A DNA stretch of 8,800 nt from Pseudomonadota bacterium (GTDB taxonomy: Bacteria > Pseudomonadota > Alphaproteobacteria > Rhizobiales > Rhizobiaceae). The position numbers were made by a program, and so were the translations under genes. The notes beneath the pieces are model-generated. The model did no database searches, was not told where the DNA came from, and worked only from the letters and a program-made list of their open reading frames with translations. The stretch is taken from positions 1 to 8,800 of the forward strand of contig JAEWFU010000535.1 of the NCBI GenBank assembly GCA_023388675.1. The letters are read 5' to 3'. Positions 1-5,465 of the stretch are shown in pieces (positions within the stretch are counted from its first letter, which is position 1; the number at the start of each line of letters is the position of its first letter).

Positions 1-1585
1 GATACGGCGTCGCGCCGGCCAGCGCTTCCTCCTGCCGGCCATCCGCCAGCGCACGCTGGAGGAAATCGGTGGCCTCGGCGAGATCGGCGAGCGCGGCGTC
101 GCACCGTTCCGCCGTCGCACCGAAACCATCGGCGTTGGACTTGCGCAGCGCTTCGATGTCGCCGCGCAACTCATCGATATAGCCCTTCACGTGCTCACCG
201 CCGGACAACGGCAGCTTGCGGGTGACGAGGTCGATGGCCTGGATGCCGTTGGTGCCTTCGTAGATCGGAGCGATGCGTGCGTCGCGCAGCAAGGCAGCCG
301 CACCGGTCTCCTCGATATAGCCCATGCCGCCATGTACCTGCACGCCGATCGAGGCGACGTCGACGCCGACATCGGTGGCGAAGGCCTTCGCAACCGGTGT
401 CAACAGGTTCGCGCGTTCCTGCCAGTGGCGGGCGTCGTCGCCGGTGCCAGTGCGAGCCATGTCGAGCGCATGCGCGCATGAGTACGAGATCGAGCGCGCG
501 ACCTGGGTCAGCGCCTTCATGGTCAGCAGGTTGCGCTTGACGTCGGCGTGGTGGACGATCGGTGCCATCCCCTCGCCGTCGAAGCCGGCCGCTTTGCCCT
601 GCCGGCGCTCCTGCGCATAGGCAAGCGCCTGCTGGCGTGCGGCTTCCGCAATCGCAACGCCCTGCATGGCGACCGCAAGGCGGGCATTGTTCATCATGGT
701 GAACATGCAGGCGAGTCCCTTGTTCTCCTCGCCGATCAGCCAGCCGATCGCGCCGGGCTCGCGATCCTTCGCGAAGCCGTCGCCATAGATCATCGTACAG
801 GTCGGGGAGGCGTGAATGCCAAGCTTGTGCTCAATGGAAGAGCAAAACGCGTCGTTGCGCGCGCCGAGCGAGCCATCCTCGTTGACGAAGAATTTCGGCA
901 CAAGAAAGAGCGAGATGCCACGCGTGCCGGCGGGCGCGTCGGGAAGGCGCGCGAGCACGAGATGCACGATATTGTCAGTGAAATCGTGCTCGCCATAGGT
1001 AATGAATATCTTCTGCCCGAAGATGCGGTAGGTGCCGTCGCCGACGGGTTCGGCACGCGAGCGCAGAGCGGCGAGGTCGGAGCCCGCCTGCGGCTCCGTC
1101 AGGTTCATCGTGCCCATCCACTCGCCGGATACGAGCTTTTCGAGATAGGTCGCCTTCAGTTCGTCCGAGCCGTGTTTTTCCAGCGCCTCGACCGCGCCCA
1201 TGGTGAGCGTGGGGCCGATAGCGAAGGCCATCGATCCCGAATTCCACATCTCAAGCGCTGCAACCGACAGCATCTGCGGCAGGCCCTGCCCGCCAAAGTC
1301 TTCCGGGCCGGTGAGCGCGTTCCAGCCACCTTCCGTCCAGCGGCGGTAAAGGTCTTTCCAGCCGGGCGGCGTGGTGACCGCCGCATCCTTGAGCACCGCG
1401 CCATGCTCGTCGCCGATCTTGCGCAGGGGCGTGACCTCGTCGGTCGCGAAACGCCCGGCCTCGCCCAGGATGGCGTCGACGAGGTCCTCCGACAGATCGC
1501 CCAGGCGACCGGCGTCCAACGCGGCGCCCAGGCCGGCAACATGCTTAAGGGTGTGAGCGATCTCGTCTACGGGCGCGCGATACAT
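1..1585 (-). CDS. Acyl-CoA dehydrogenase, DmdC-like long form (3' end outside window)
   Basis: FAD-dependent flavoenzyme expected to oxidise an acyl-CoA to the 2,3-enoyl-CoA and pass electrons to electron-transfer flavoprotein. The first 528 residues are visible. Residues 1-10 (MYRAPVDEIA) match the short N-terminal extension of the long acyl-CoA dehydrogenases. MNLTEPQAGSDL (160-171) is the flavin/substrate motif of the middle domain. VHGGMGYIEE (417-426) and IYEGTNGIQ (441-449) lie in the C-terminal domain, with Glu443 at the place of the catalytic base. The sequence continues past the classic ~380-residue fold, as in the ~590-600 residue family that includes 3-methylmercaptopropionyl-CoA dehydrogenase DmdC, so about 65-70 residues should be missing. 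The ATG at 1585 follows a strong GGAGGAG Shine-Dalgarno (1594-1600) at 8 nt. The substrate cannot be told from sequence; DmdC-like proteins are often generic fatty or branched acyl-CoA enzymes. Family certain, substrate unknown. Confidence 0.93.
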   Translation of the reverse strand, partial: MYRAPVDEIAHTLKHVAGLGAALDAGRLGDLSEDLVDAILGEAGRFATDEVTPLRKIGDEHGAVLKDAAVTTPPGWKDLYRRWTEGGWNALTGPEDFGGQGLPQMLSVAALEMWNSGSMAFAIGPTLTMGAVEALEKHGSDELKATYLEKLVSGEWMGTMNLTEPQAGSDLAALRSRAEPVGDGTYRIFGQKIFITYGEHDFTDNIVHLVLARLPDAPAGTRGISLFLVPKFFVNEDGSLGARNDAFCSSIEHKLGIHASPTCTMIYGDGFAKDREPGAIGWLIGEENKGLACMFTMMNNARLAVAMQGVAIAEAARQQALAYAQERRQGKAAGFDGEGMAPIVHHADVKRNLLTMKALTQVARSISYSCAHALDMARTGTGDDARHWQERANLLTPVAKAFATDVGVDVASIGVQVHGGMGYIEETGAAALLRDARIAPIYEGTNGIQAIDLVTRKLPLSGGEHVKGYIDELRGDIEALRKSNADGFGATAERCDAALADLAEATDFLQRALADGRQEEALAGATPY

Positions 1586-1610
1586 CCGCGTTTCTCCTCC
1601 TGCTGCGTCC

Positions 1611-1640
1611 CGGAACCCTGCCCGCACGGCGGGCCTTCCG
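1611..1640 (-). other. Hairpin in the acyl-CoA dehydrogenase leader
   Basis: A two-part stem lies 26 nt upstream of the dehydrogenase start. The inner arms 1620-1625 and 1629-1634 pair over 6 GC-rich bases around a 3-nt loop. The outer arms 1611-1615 and 1636-1640 (CGGAA/TTCCG) pair perfectly over 5 bases. If transcription starts at the predicted promoter near 1662-1690, this hairpin is in the 5' untranslated region, just ahead of the ribosome site. It may affect mRNA stability or translation; no run of U follows, so it is not an intrinsic terminator. Confidence 0.4.
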
Positions 1641-1661
1641 TCCATCCTTTTTCACCGCAGA

Positions 1662-1690
1662 GTGCTATTTCCTTTTTACGTAAACGTCAA
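1662..1690 (-). promoter_or_regulatory. Possible promoter of the acyl-CoA dehydrogenase
   Basis: Read on the minus strand, TTGACG (1685-1690) is followed after 17 nt by TAGCAC (1662-1667), or after 16 nt by ATAGCA. The -35 box is good and the -10 box is poor. The leader would be about 70 nt. The -35 box overlaps the palindrome listed separately, an arrangement expected for repression. This is inferred from position and box similarity only. Confidence 0.4.
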
Positions 1691-1691
1691 A
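1674..1691. promoter_or_regulatory. 18-bp ACGT-AA-ACGT palindrome, candidate operator
   Basis: TTTTACGTAAACGTCAAA is an imperfect palindrome in which 7 of 8 base pairs match around an AA centre. It overlaps the predicted -35 box of the dehydrogenase promoter. From memory, two ACGT half-sites with T/A flanks resemble sites described for LiuR-type MerR regulators of branched-chain amino acid and fatty acid catabolism in proteobacteria, which would fit an acyl-CoA dehydrogenase target. The palindrome is seen; the regulator is inferred. Confidence 0.45.
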
Positions 1692-1805
1692 CACCGTTCC
1701 GGACCCGTACGCATGCTACGGCGGCATCGCTTCTCACCGTTCACCGGCGGGATTAAGCTTGGCATGACTTGAACCACGGCCCATCGCGAACCCGGAGGCC
1801 TTTCC

Positions 1806-2105
1806 GTGCTGACGTTCGAATTCGAGACGACGCTGATTCACTGGCGAGGCCCCGCGCCGTTTTTCTTCGCGCCGATCCCGCCGCAGCACGGCGCGGAAAT
1901 CAGACGCATAGCGAAGCTGGTCACCTATGGCTGGGGCGTGATTCCCGTCGAGGCGGAAATTCGCAGCACGGTGTTTCGGACGTCGCTGTTCCCGAGGGAG
2001 GACACCTACCTTCTGCCCGTCAAGAATGTGGTGCGACACAGAATTGGCGTAACCGCGGGCGATCCGGTTTCCGTCTCCATGACTGTTGGCCCTTCCGTAC
2101 GATAG
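1806..2105 (+). CDS. DUF1905 domain protein
   Basis: A 99-residue protein made of a single DUF1905 domain. Typical features are the WGVIPVEAEI strand region (43-52), TSLFPRE (59-65), YLLPVKNVVR (68-77) and a closing GVTAGDPVSVSMTV strand (81-94). Family members are small, predicted soluble beta-rich proteins of unknown biochemical role; some are fused to a YdeI-like C-terminal domain, which is absent here. The start is GTG at 1806, chosen because a GGAGG Shine-Dalgarno (1794-1798) lies 7 nt upstream and translation runs straight into the domain. It is transcribed away from the acyl-CoA dehydrogenase and towards the ATP synthase operon, alone on the plus strand. I see no signal peptide or membrane segment. 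Domain call firm, function unknown. Confidence 0.85.
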   Translation: MLTFEFETTLIHWRGPAPFFFAPIPPQHGAEIRRIAKLVTYGWGVIPVEAEIRSTVFRTSLFPREDTYLLPVKNVVRHRIGVTAGDPVSVSMTVGPSVR

Positions 2106-2141
2106 CAGGTCCGCGCCCGTCCCGGCCTTCAGACGTGAGGG

Positions 2142-2221
2142 TCATTCGTCGTGCGTCCTTCGAGGCTCGCGGAGCCTGTCCTCGGGCTTGCCAAAGGCAA
2201 GACCCGGGGGCTCGCACCTCA
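2142..2221. repeat. REP-like palindromic repeat, left arm (expanded copy)
   Basis: This intergenic repeat starts 36 bp after the DUF1905 stop and ends at the insertion sequence. Two blocks reappear inverted right of the element: GTGCGTCCTTCGAGGCTCGC (2151-2170, mirror 3158-3177) and the GCTCGCACCTCA block (2210-2221, mirror 3143-3154). In the right arm the blocks are 3 bp apart. Here they are separated by 39 bp (2171-2209) holding a hairpin with a CTTGCC/GGCAAG stem (2187-2192, 2196-2201), extended by CGGG/CCCG after a bulged A. A further hairpin, AGGCTC/GAGCCT, lies at 2163-2168/2172-2177. This matches the style of abundant rhizobial intergenic palindromes (from memory). It probably folds in the 3' tail of the DUF1905 transcript. 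Confidence 0.75.
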
Positions 2222-2232
2222 GAGTCTGGCCC
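2222..2232. repeat. IS terminal inverted repeat, distal (transposase 3') end
   Basis: GAGTCTGGCCC lies 14 bp outside the transposase stop codon. It is the exact complement of 3132-3142. The next inner bases (ATAAATGTG here, GAAATTGGT at the other end read inward) match only in part. Confidence 0.65.
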
Positions 2233-2246
2233 ATAAATGTGTGTGG

Positions 2247-3065
2247 TCATTTAGCGAGCCTTCTAGAGATGAGTTTGACGCTTGCGATGACGAGCCAGGC
2301 ATTGGCGCTTTCGATTGTCCTTTCGTGATCTTTGGCGAGCCTTCGGTTTCGTCCGAACCAGGCGAAGGTGCGTTCCACGACCCAGCGTCTGGGCAGGAGT
2401 TGAAAGCCTTTTGTGCCGTGCGGACGCTGAACGATGTCGATCCTCCATGGCCCGCAATCGGCGAGCGCGGCGAGAAGCTTGGGGCCTCTGTAGACCCGGT
2501 CGGCCAGGATGTGACGCAGCGGCAAGGCCTTGGCGAGGCTGTTGAGCAGGGGCACGGCGCCATGGCTGTCCTGCAGGTTGGCCTGATGCACGAGGCTGGC
2601 CAGGAGGAAGCCCTGGGTGTCGGTGACGATATGGCGCTTGCGGCCCTTGATGCGCTTGGCTGCATCCAGCCCGCGCGGGCCGCCGCTCTCGGTCGTGGCC
2701 ACGCTCTGGCTGTCGATGATGCCCAGCGAGGGGACGGCGGCGCGGCCTTGCGCCTGTCGGGCCCGCCCGACCAGCGTCGCGTTCAGCCGCTCCCATACGC
2801 CCTTGTCGCGCCACAGGTAGAAATAGCGCTGCACGGTCGAACGCGGCGGGAAATCGCGCGGCACGGCACGCCACTGGCAACCCGTCGACAGGATGTAGAA
2901 CAGGGCGTCGACCACATCGCGAAGCCGCGTCGTGCGCGGACGGCCCCGCCTCGAGGCTGCCGGCAGCGCTGGGGCAATGATCGCCCATTCGCCATCCGTC
3001 ACATCGCTTGCATAACGGGGCAGTTCCCGCGCATGCTGCCCGCGGGTGATCTCGGTCCAAACCAT
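2247..3065 (-). CDS. IS5-family DDE transposase
   Basis: A full-length 272-residue transposase that would cut and rejoin the insertion sequence ends. The N-terminal part (about 19-95) is the DUF4096-type helix-turn-helix region of IS5-family enzymes, seen in DGEWAIIAPALP and GCQWRAVPRDFPP. The catalytic domain has Asp118 in IIDSQSV, the GPRGLDAAKRIKGRKRHI block (129-146), Asp189 in ILADRVYRG, and Glu231 in WVVERTFAWFGRNRR. All three DDE carboxylates are therefore present, and there is no frameshift or internal stop. The ATG at 3065 lies about 77 bp inside the proximal end. An AAGGG-like ribosome site just upstream is modest, and I see no convincing promoter within the element. The gene is transcribed in the same direction as the ATP synthase operon, whose terminator and a REP arm lie between them. 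Family call firm; subgroup less so. Confidence 0.93.
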   Translation of the reverse strand: MVWTEITRGQHARELPRYASDVTDGEWAIIAPALPAASRRGRPRTTRLRDVVDALFYILSTGCQWRAVPRDFPPRSTVQRYFYLWRDKGVWERLNATLVGRARQAQGRAAVPSLGIIDSQSVATTESGGPRGLDAAKRIKGRKRHIVTDTQGFLLASLVHQANLQDSHGAVPLLNSLAKALPLRHILADRVYRGPKLLAALADCGPWRIDIVQRPHGTKGFQLLPRRWVVERTFAWFGRNRRLAKDHERTIESANAWLVIASVKLISRRLAK

Positions 3066-3131
3066 CGCATGATCCCTTCGTCGCTCGCAACGTCAAGGAA
3101 TCACACCAAACCGGGATCACCTACCAATTTC

Positions 3132-3142
3132 GGGCCAGACTC
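3132..3142. repeat. IS terminal inverted repeat, proximal (transposase 5') end
   Basis: GGGCCAGACTC is the exact complement of 2222-2232. It lies 66 bp upstream of the transposase start codon and passes directly into the right REP arm. Confidence 0.65.
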
Positions 3143-3185
3143 TGAGGTGCGAGCAAAGCGAGCCTCGAAGGACGCACCAGAATGA
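3143..3185. repeat. REP-like palindromic repeat, right arm (compact copy)
   Basis: This is the compact form of the repeat left of the insertion sequence, in opposite orientation. GGTGCG (3146-3151) pairs with CGCACC (3173-3178), and inside it CCT-TCG-AGG forms a small hairpin on the minus strand. The two conserved blocks are separated by only AAA (3155-3157). Similarity to the left arm reaches GAATGA (3180-3185), mirrored by TCATTC at 2142-2147. It abuts the U-tract of the ATP synthase terminator, so it lies in the 3' untranslated zone between convergent genes, the usual place for such repeats. Confidence 0.75.
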
Positions 3186-3210
3186 AAAAAGCCGCCCGGA
3201 GGCGGCCTTT
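3185..3210 (-). terminator. Intrinsic terminator of the F0 ATP synthase operon
   Basis: On the minus strand a GCCGCC/GGCGGC stem (3201-3206 and 3191-3196) closes on a 4-nt loop and is followed at once by six T (3185-3190). A G-T pair and A-T pairs extend the stem outward. It lies 28 bp past the atpF stop codon. A classic Rho-independent terminator that closes the atpI-B-E-F'-F transcript. Confidence 0.9.
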
Positions 3211-3237
3211 AAGAGTGTTCGAACCGGCAGCAGCCGA

Positions 3238-3717
3238 TCAGTTCAGCTTCGCCTTGACGTCGTCGAGGGTCGACTTGAACAGGGCGGCATCGGCGCGGGC
3301 ATCGACCTTGTCGGCCAGCAGCTTGCCGGCAGCCTCGATGGCGATATCGACGGCGCTGCTGCGCACCTCGTTGACCGCGTCACGCTCGGCCTGGGCGATC
3401 TTCTGCTCGGCCAGCGCGGTGCGGCGCGCAACGTAGTCCTCGGTCTTCTGCTTGGCTTCCGACACCAGAAGCTCGGCCTCGCGCTTGGCCGCTGCGACGA
3501 TGTCGCCCGCTTCCTGCTCGGCTTCCTTGCGCTTGCGCTGGTACTCTGCCAGCAGTTGCTGGGCCTCCTCGCGCAGGCGGCGTGCTTCCTCGAGATCGTT
3601 GCGAATACGCTCGGCGCGGGCGTCGAGCGACTTCGAGATCATCCCCGGCACGCGCAGATAGGCCATGAGCGCCAGGAAGATGAAGAGAGCCGCTGTAGCC
3701 CAGAATGTAGCATCCAT
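3238..3717 (-). CDS. atpF: F0F1 ATP synthase subunit b
   Basis: Peripheral-stalk subunit that holds the F1 head against rotor torque. The 159-residue protein has one N-terminal membrane helix (about 4-23, ending in LALMAYLRVPG). A long, highly charged helix rich in Ala, Glu, Lys and Arg runs from about 30 to 135 and will form the coiled coil with b'. The C-terminal part (IEAAGKLLADKVD, 127-139) should contact subunit delta. The ATG at 3717 follows a strong GAGGAGG ribosome site that runs into the stop codon of b', only 4 nt away, so the two stalk subunits are tightly coupled in translation, which fits a 1:1 b/b' heterodimer. It is the last gene of the operon, followed by the intrinsic terminator. 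Length and order are normal for Rhizobiales. Confidence 0.96.
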   Translation of the reverse strand: MDATFWATAALFIFLALMAYLRVPGMISKSLDARAERIRNDLEEARRLREEAQQLLAEYQRKRKEAEQEAGDIVAAAKREAELLVSEAKQKTEDYVARRTALAEQKIAQAERDAVNEVRSSAVDIAIEAAGKLLADKVDARADAALFKSTLDDVKAKLN

Positions 3718-3721
3718 GATC

Positions 3722-4303
3722 CTACCTCCTCGAAGCCTTGACGGCGGACGACACGGCGGATTTGTCCATCGCGGTGCCGATCAATTCCTGAACGATCAGA
3801 CCTGTGGTCTCCTCGGCGATCTGGCCGACGTCGCGCATGGCGGCGTCCTTGATCAGCGCGATGCGCGCCTCAGCTTCCGAAAGCCTGGATTCCATCGCTG
3901 CCTCGACCTGCCTGCGCTCGGCCTCGGCTTCCGCCTTGGCACCTTCGCGGGCTTCCTGACCGATGGTGTTGGCCTTGGCCTTGGCGTCGGCAAGTTCCTG
4001 CTCGTAGGCGGCAAGGGCTGCGTCGGCCTCTTCCTTCAGCTTGGCAGCCTGGTCGAGATCCTGCGCGATACGATCGCTGCGAACCTCGAGGATGCCGCCG
4101 ATGCGCGGCAGAACCACCTTCTGCAGGAACAGGTAGAACAGGCCGAAGGTAATCGCCAGCCAAAGAAGCTGCGACGGATATGTGGAGGAATCGAACGGCG
4201 GGAACGAGCCGCCGCCAGCGCCGTGCTCGGCACCAACTTCGGAATGCGTCTCGCCGTGCGCTTCCGTTTCCGATTCCTGCGCAAATGCAGGCGCCACGAA
4301 CAT
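3722..4303 (-). CDS. atpF': F0F1 ATP synthase subunit b' (second b subunit)
   Basis: The second stalk subunit, found in alphaproteobacteria, cyanobacteria and other phototrophs that use a b/b' heterodimer; also named atpG or atpX in some annotations. It has 193 residues: an N-terminal segment [12 protein letters not shown], a hydrophilic stretch rich in Glu, His and Gly (10-40), a membrane helix at about 44-64 ([18 protein letters not shown]), then a long charged coiled coil (about 70-165) and the ELIGTAMDK end region. The first nine residues end like a signal peptidase site (AFA-QE), yet the reading frame has a TAG stop two codons upstream of the ATG at 4303, so there is no longer N-terminus. 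An AGGGG ribosome site precedes it. It follows atpE after a 62-nt gap holding a strong hairpin, and precedes atpF by 4 nt. Confidence 0.95.
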   Translation of the reverse strand: MFVAPAFAQESETEAHGETHSEVGAEHGAGGGSFPPFDSSTYPSQLLWLAITFGLFYLFLQKVVLPRIGGILEVRSDRIAQDLDQAAKLKEEADAALAAYEQELADAKAKANTIGQEAREGAKAEAEAERRQVEAAMESRLSEAEARIALIKDAAMRDVGQIAEETTGLIVQELIGTAMDKSAVSSAVKASRR

Positions 4304-4326
4304 GGGCTACCCCTGTCTAGAGAGTG

Positions 4327-4349
4327 GCCGGCCGCGCGAGGCGGCCGGC
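4327..4349 (-). other. Intercistronic hairpin between atpE and atpF'
   Basis: A perfect 9-bp stem, GCCGGCCGC with GCGGCCGGC (4327-4335, 4341-4349), closes on a 5-nt loop, 16 nt past the atpE stop codon. No T-run follows on the minus strand, so it is unlikely to end transcription fully. It could block 3' exonucleases and raise the level of the upstream atpE message, or cause partial attenuation before b' and b. Confidence 0.7.
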
Positions 4350-4365
4350 ATATCCGGCTTCAGTC

Positions 4366-4593
4366 TTAGACGGCGAACAGCAGCAGCAGCGCGACCAGCA
4401 GCGAGAAGATGCCGAGCGCTTCCGTCACCGCGAAGCCGAAAATCAGGCGGCCGAACTGGCCGTCAGCAGCCGAAGGATTGCGCAGGGCGCCGGCGAGGTA
4501 GTTGCCGAAGATGTGGCCGAGACCAATGCCCGCCCCGCCCATGCCAAGGCAGGCAATACCGGCGCCGATGAACTTTGCTGCTTCCGCTTCCAT
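4366..4593 (-). CDS. atpE: F0F1 ATP synthase subunit c
   Basis: Proteolipid subunit of the rotating c-ring. The 75-residue protein is a two-helix hairpin. Helix 1 (about 8-32) carries the glycine-rich packing stretch [10 protein letters not shown] (17-26). The polar loop has Arg38-Asn39-Pro40 in ALRNPSA. Helix 2 (about 48-74) carries Glu58 in [10 protein letters not shown], the proton-binding carboxylate; the lack of extra polar residues around it suggests H+ rather than Na+ use. The ATG at 4593 follows a very good AAGGAG ribosome site at 7 nt. The 74-nt gap after atpB is richer in A/T near this site than the neighbouring junctions, which would favour strong translation. Gene-flanking hairpins lie in the gaps on both sides. 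Ring size cannot be read with certainty from the sequence. Confidence 0.97.
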   Translation of the reverse strand: MEAEAAKFIGAGIACLGMGGAGIGLGHIFGNYLAGALRNPSAADGQFGRLIFGFAVTEALGIFSLLVALLLLFAV

Positions 4594-4641
4594 GGTAGAA
4601 CTCCTTCAATGGAACTTTGAGATTGATGCGGTTTCGAAGTT

Positions 4642-4657
4642 GGCGGGAGAGCCCGCC
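4642..4657 (-). other. Intercistronic hairpin between atpB and atpE
   Basis: GGCGGG (4642-4647) and CCCGCC (4652-4657) pair perfectly around a 4-nt loop, 10 nt past the atpB stop codon and 48 nt before atpE. It has no T-run. It may protect a processed atpE message, or its 5' partner's 3' end, from nucleases. It forms a pair with the hairpin downstream of atpE. Confidence 0.55.
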
Positions 4658-4667
4658 GGTGAACGTG

Positions 4668-5417
4668 TCAGTGCGACGGATGAAGCGCGTCGTTGAGATA
4701 CATGCACGTCAGGACGGCGAAGACGTAGGCCTGCAGGAACGACACCAAGAACTCCAGACCGGTCAGCGCAATCGTCATGAGCAGCGGCAGGATGGCGCCA
4801 CCGATACCCAGCGCGCCCATTGAGCCGAGCGAAACGACGAAGCCCGCGAAGACCTTGAGCGTGATGTGGCCGGCCAGCATGTTGGCGAAGAGACGCACCG
4901 AGAGGCTGATCGGGCGCGACAGGAACGAAATCACCTCGATCAGCACAACCAGCGGCACCAGGATGGCCGGCACGCCTTCAGGTACGAACAGGCCGAGGAA
5001 TTTGAGACCGTGCTTCCAGAAGCCGTAGACGACGACTGTGCCCATCACCAGCATCGCAAGCGCGAAGGTGACGATGATGTGGCTGGTGATGGTGAAGAAG
5101 TAGGGGAACATGCCCAGCAGGTTGGCCACCAGCACGAACATGAACAGCGAGAACACCAGCGGAAAGAACTTCATGCCGTGGGAACCGGCAGCATCGCGCA
5201 GCATGTTGGCGACGAATTCGTATGACATCTCCGAAACCGACTGGAGGCGGCTGGGAACCAGCCCCCGGCTCGAGGTGGTCAGATACAGGAATGCGCTGGC
5301 GGTCGCCACCGTGGCAACCATGAACAGCGACGAGTTGGTGAACGAAAAGTCGAGCCCGCCGATCTCGATCGGAATCAAATTCGAGATCTGAAACTGGTGA
5401 ATTGGATCGTTGGCCAA
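4668..5417 (-). CDS. atpB: F0F1 ATP synthase subunit a
   Basis: Stator subunit that forms the two proton half-channels beside the c-ring. It has 249 residues with five to six hydrophobic helices (about 30-48, 84-104, 110-131, 150-168, 184-239). The family signature [18 protein letters not shown] contains Arg175, equivalent to the essential Arg210 of E. coli, which interacts with the c-subunit carboxylate. The last helix ELVSF-like region (Glu222, Gln229 in [11 protein letters not shown]) carries the other conserved polar residues. The start is TTG at 5417: [10 protein letters not shown] is the usual rhizobial N-terminus, no ATG or GTG lies between the in-frame stop at 5460-5462 and 5417, and a GAGGGG ribosome site lies 7 nt upstream. 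It follows atpI by 48 nt. The protein looks complete and normal. Confidence 0.96.
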   Translation of the reverse strand: MANDPIHQFQISNLIPIEIGGLDFSFTNSSLFMVATVATASAFLYLTTSSRGLVPSRLQSVSEMSYEFVANMLRDAAGSHGMKFFPLVFSLFMFVLVANLLGMFPYFFTITSHIIVTFALAMLVMGTVVVYGFWKHGLKFLGLFVPEGVPAILVPLVVLIEVISFLSRPISLSVRLFANMLAGHITLKVFAGFVVSLGSMGALGIGGAILPLLMTIALTGLEFLVSFLQAYVFAVLTCMYLNDALHPSH

Positions 5418-5465
5418 CCTGGAACCCCTCGATGCGTCACGCGCGCCACGCGGCGCAATTCAATC

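Larger units (their letters stand above)
2222..3142 (-). mobile_element. IS5-family insertion sequence (IS1031-like), about 921 bp
   Basis: The element carries one uninterrupted DDE transposase gene that fills nearly its whole length. The ends are set by an inverted repeat: GAGTCTGGCCC at 2222-2232 and its complement at 3132-3142, 11 of 11 matching, with weaker similarity for a few more bases inward. The GAG tip, the ~0.9-kb length, the single ORF and the TNA trinucleotide next to each end (TCA at 2219-2221, TGA at 3143-3145) fit the IS1031 group of the IS5 family. TCA and TGA are complementary rather than identical, so there is no direct target duplication. The perfect inverted match continues outside the proposed ends into the REP arms (2210-2232 against 3132-3154), so the outer boundaries need comparison with another copy. 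The element looks intact and potentially active. Confidence 0.8.

Noticed and set aside
548..1756. Plus-strand open frame of 402 codons
   Set aside because: It lies antisense to the acyl-CoA dehydrogenase, whose motifs are clear on the minus strand. The product looks like no family; it is a GC-driven shadow.
2263..3120. Second long minus-strand frame overlapping the transposase, suggesting a frameshifted two-ORF IS
   Set aside because: The 272-residue frame already carries the whole N-terminal region and all three DDE residues without a break, so no programmed frameshift is needed.
2219..3145. TCA and TGA beside the IS ends as a 3-bp target duplication
   Set aside because: They are complements, not direct repeats, and belong to the longer inverted match of the REP arms.
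2151..3185. Plus-strand open frame of 344 codons across the whole insertion sequence
   Set aside because: It is antisense to the intact transposase and runs through both REP arms; no domain seen.
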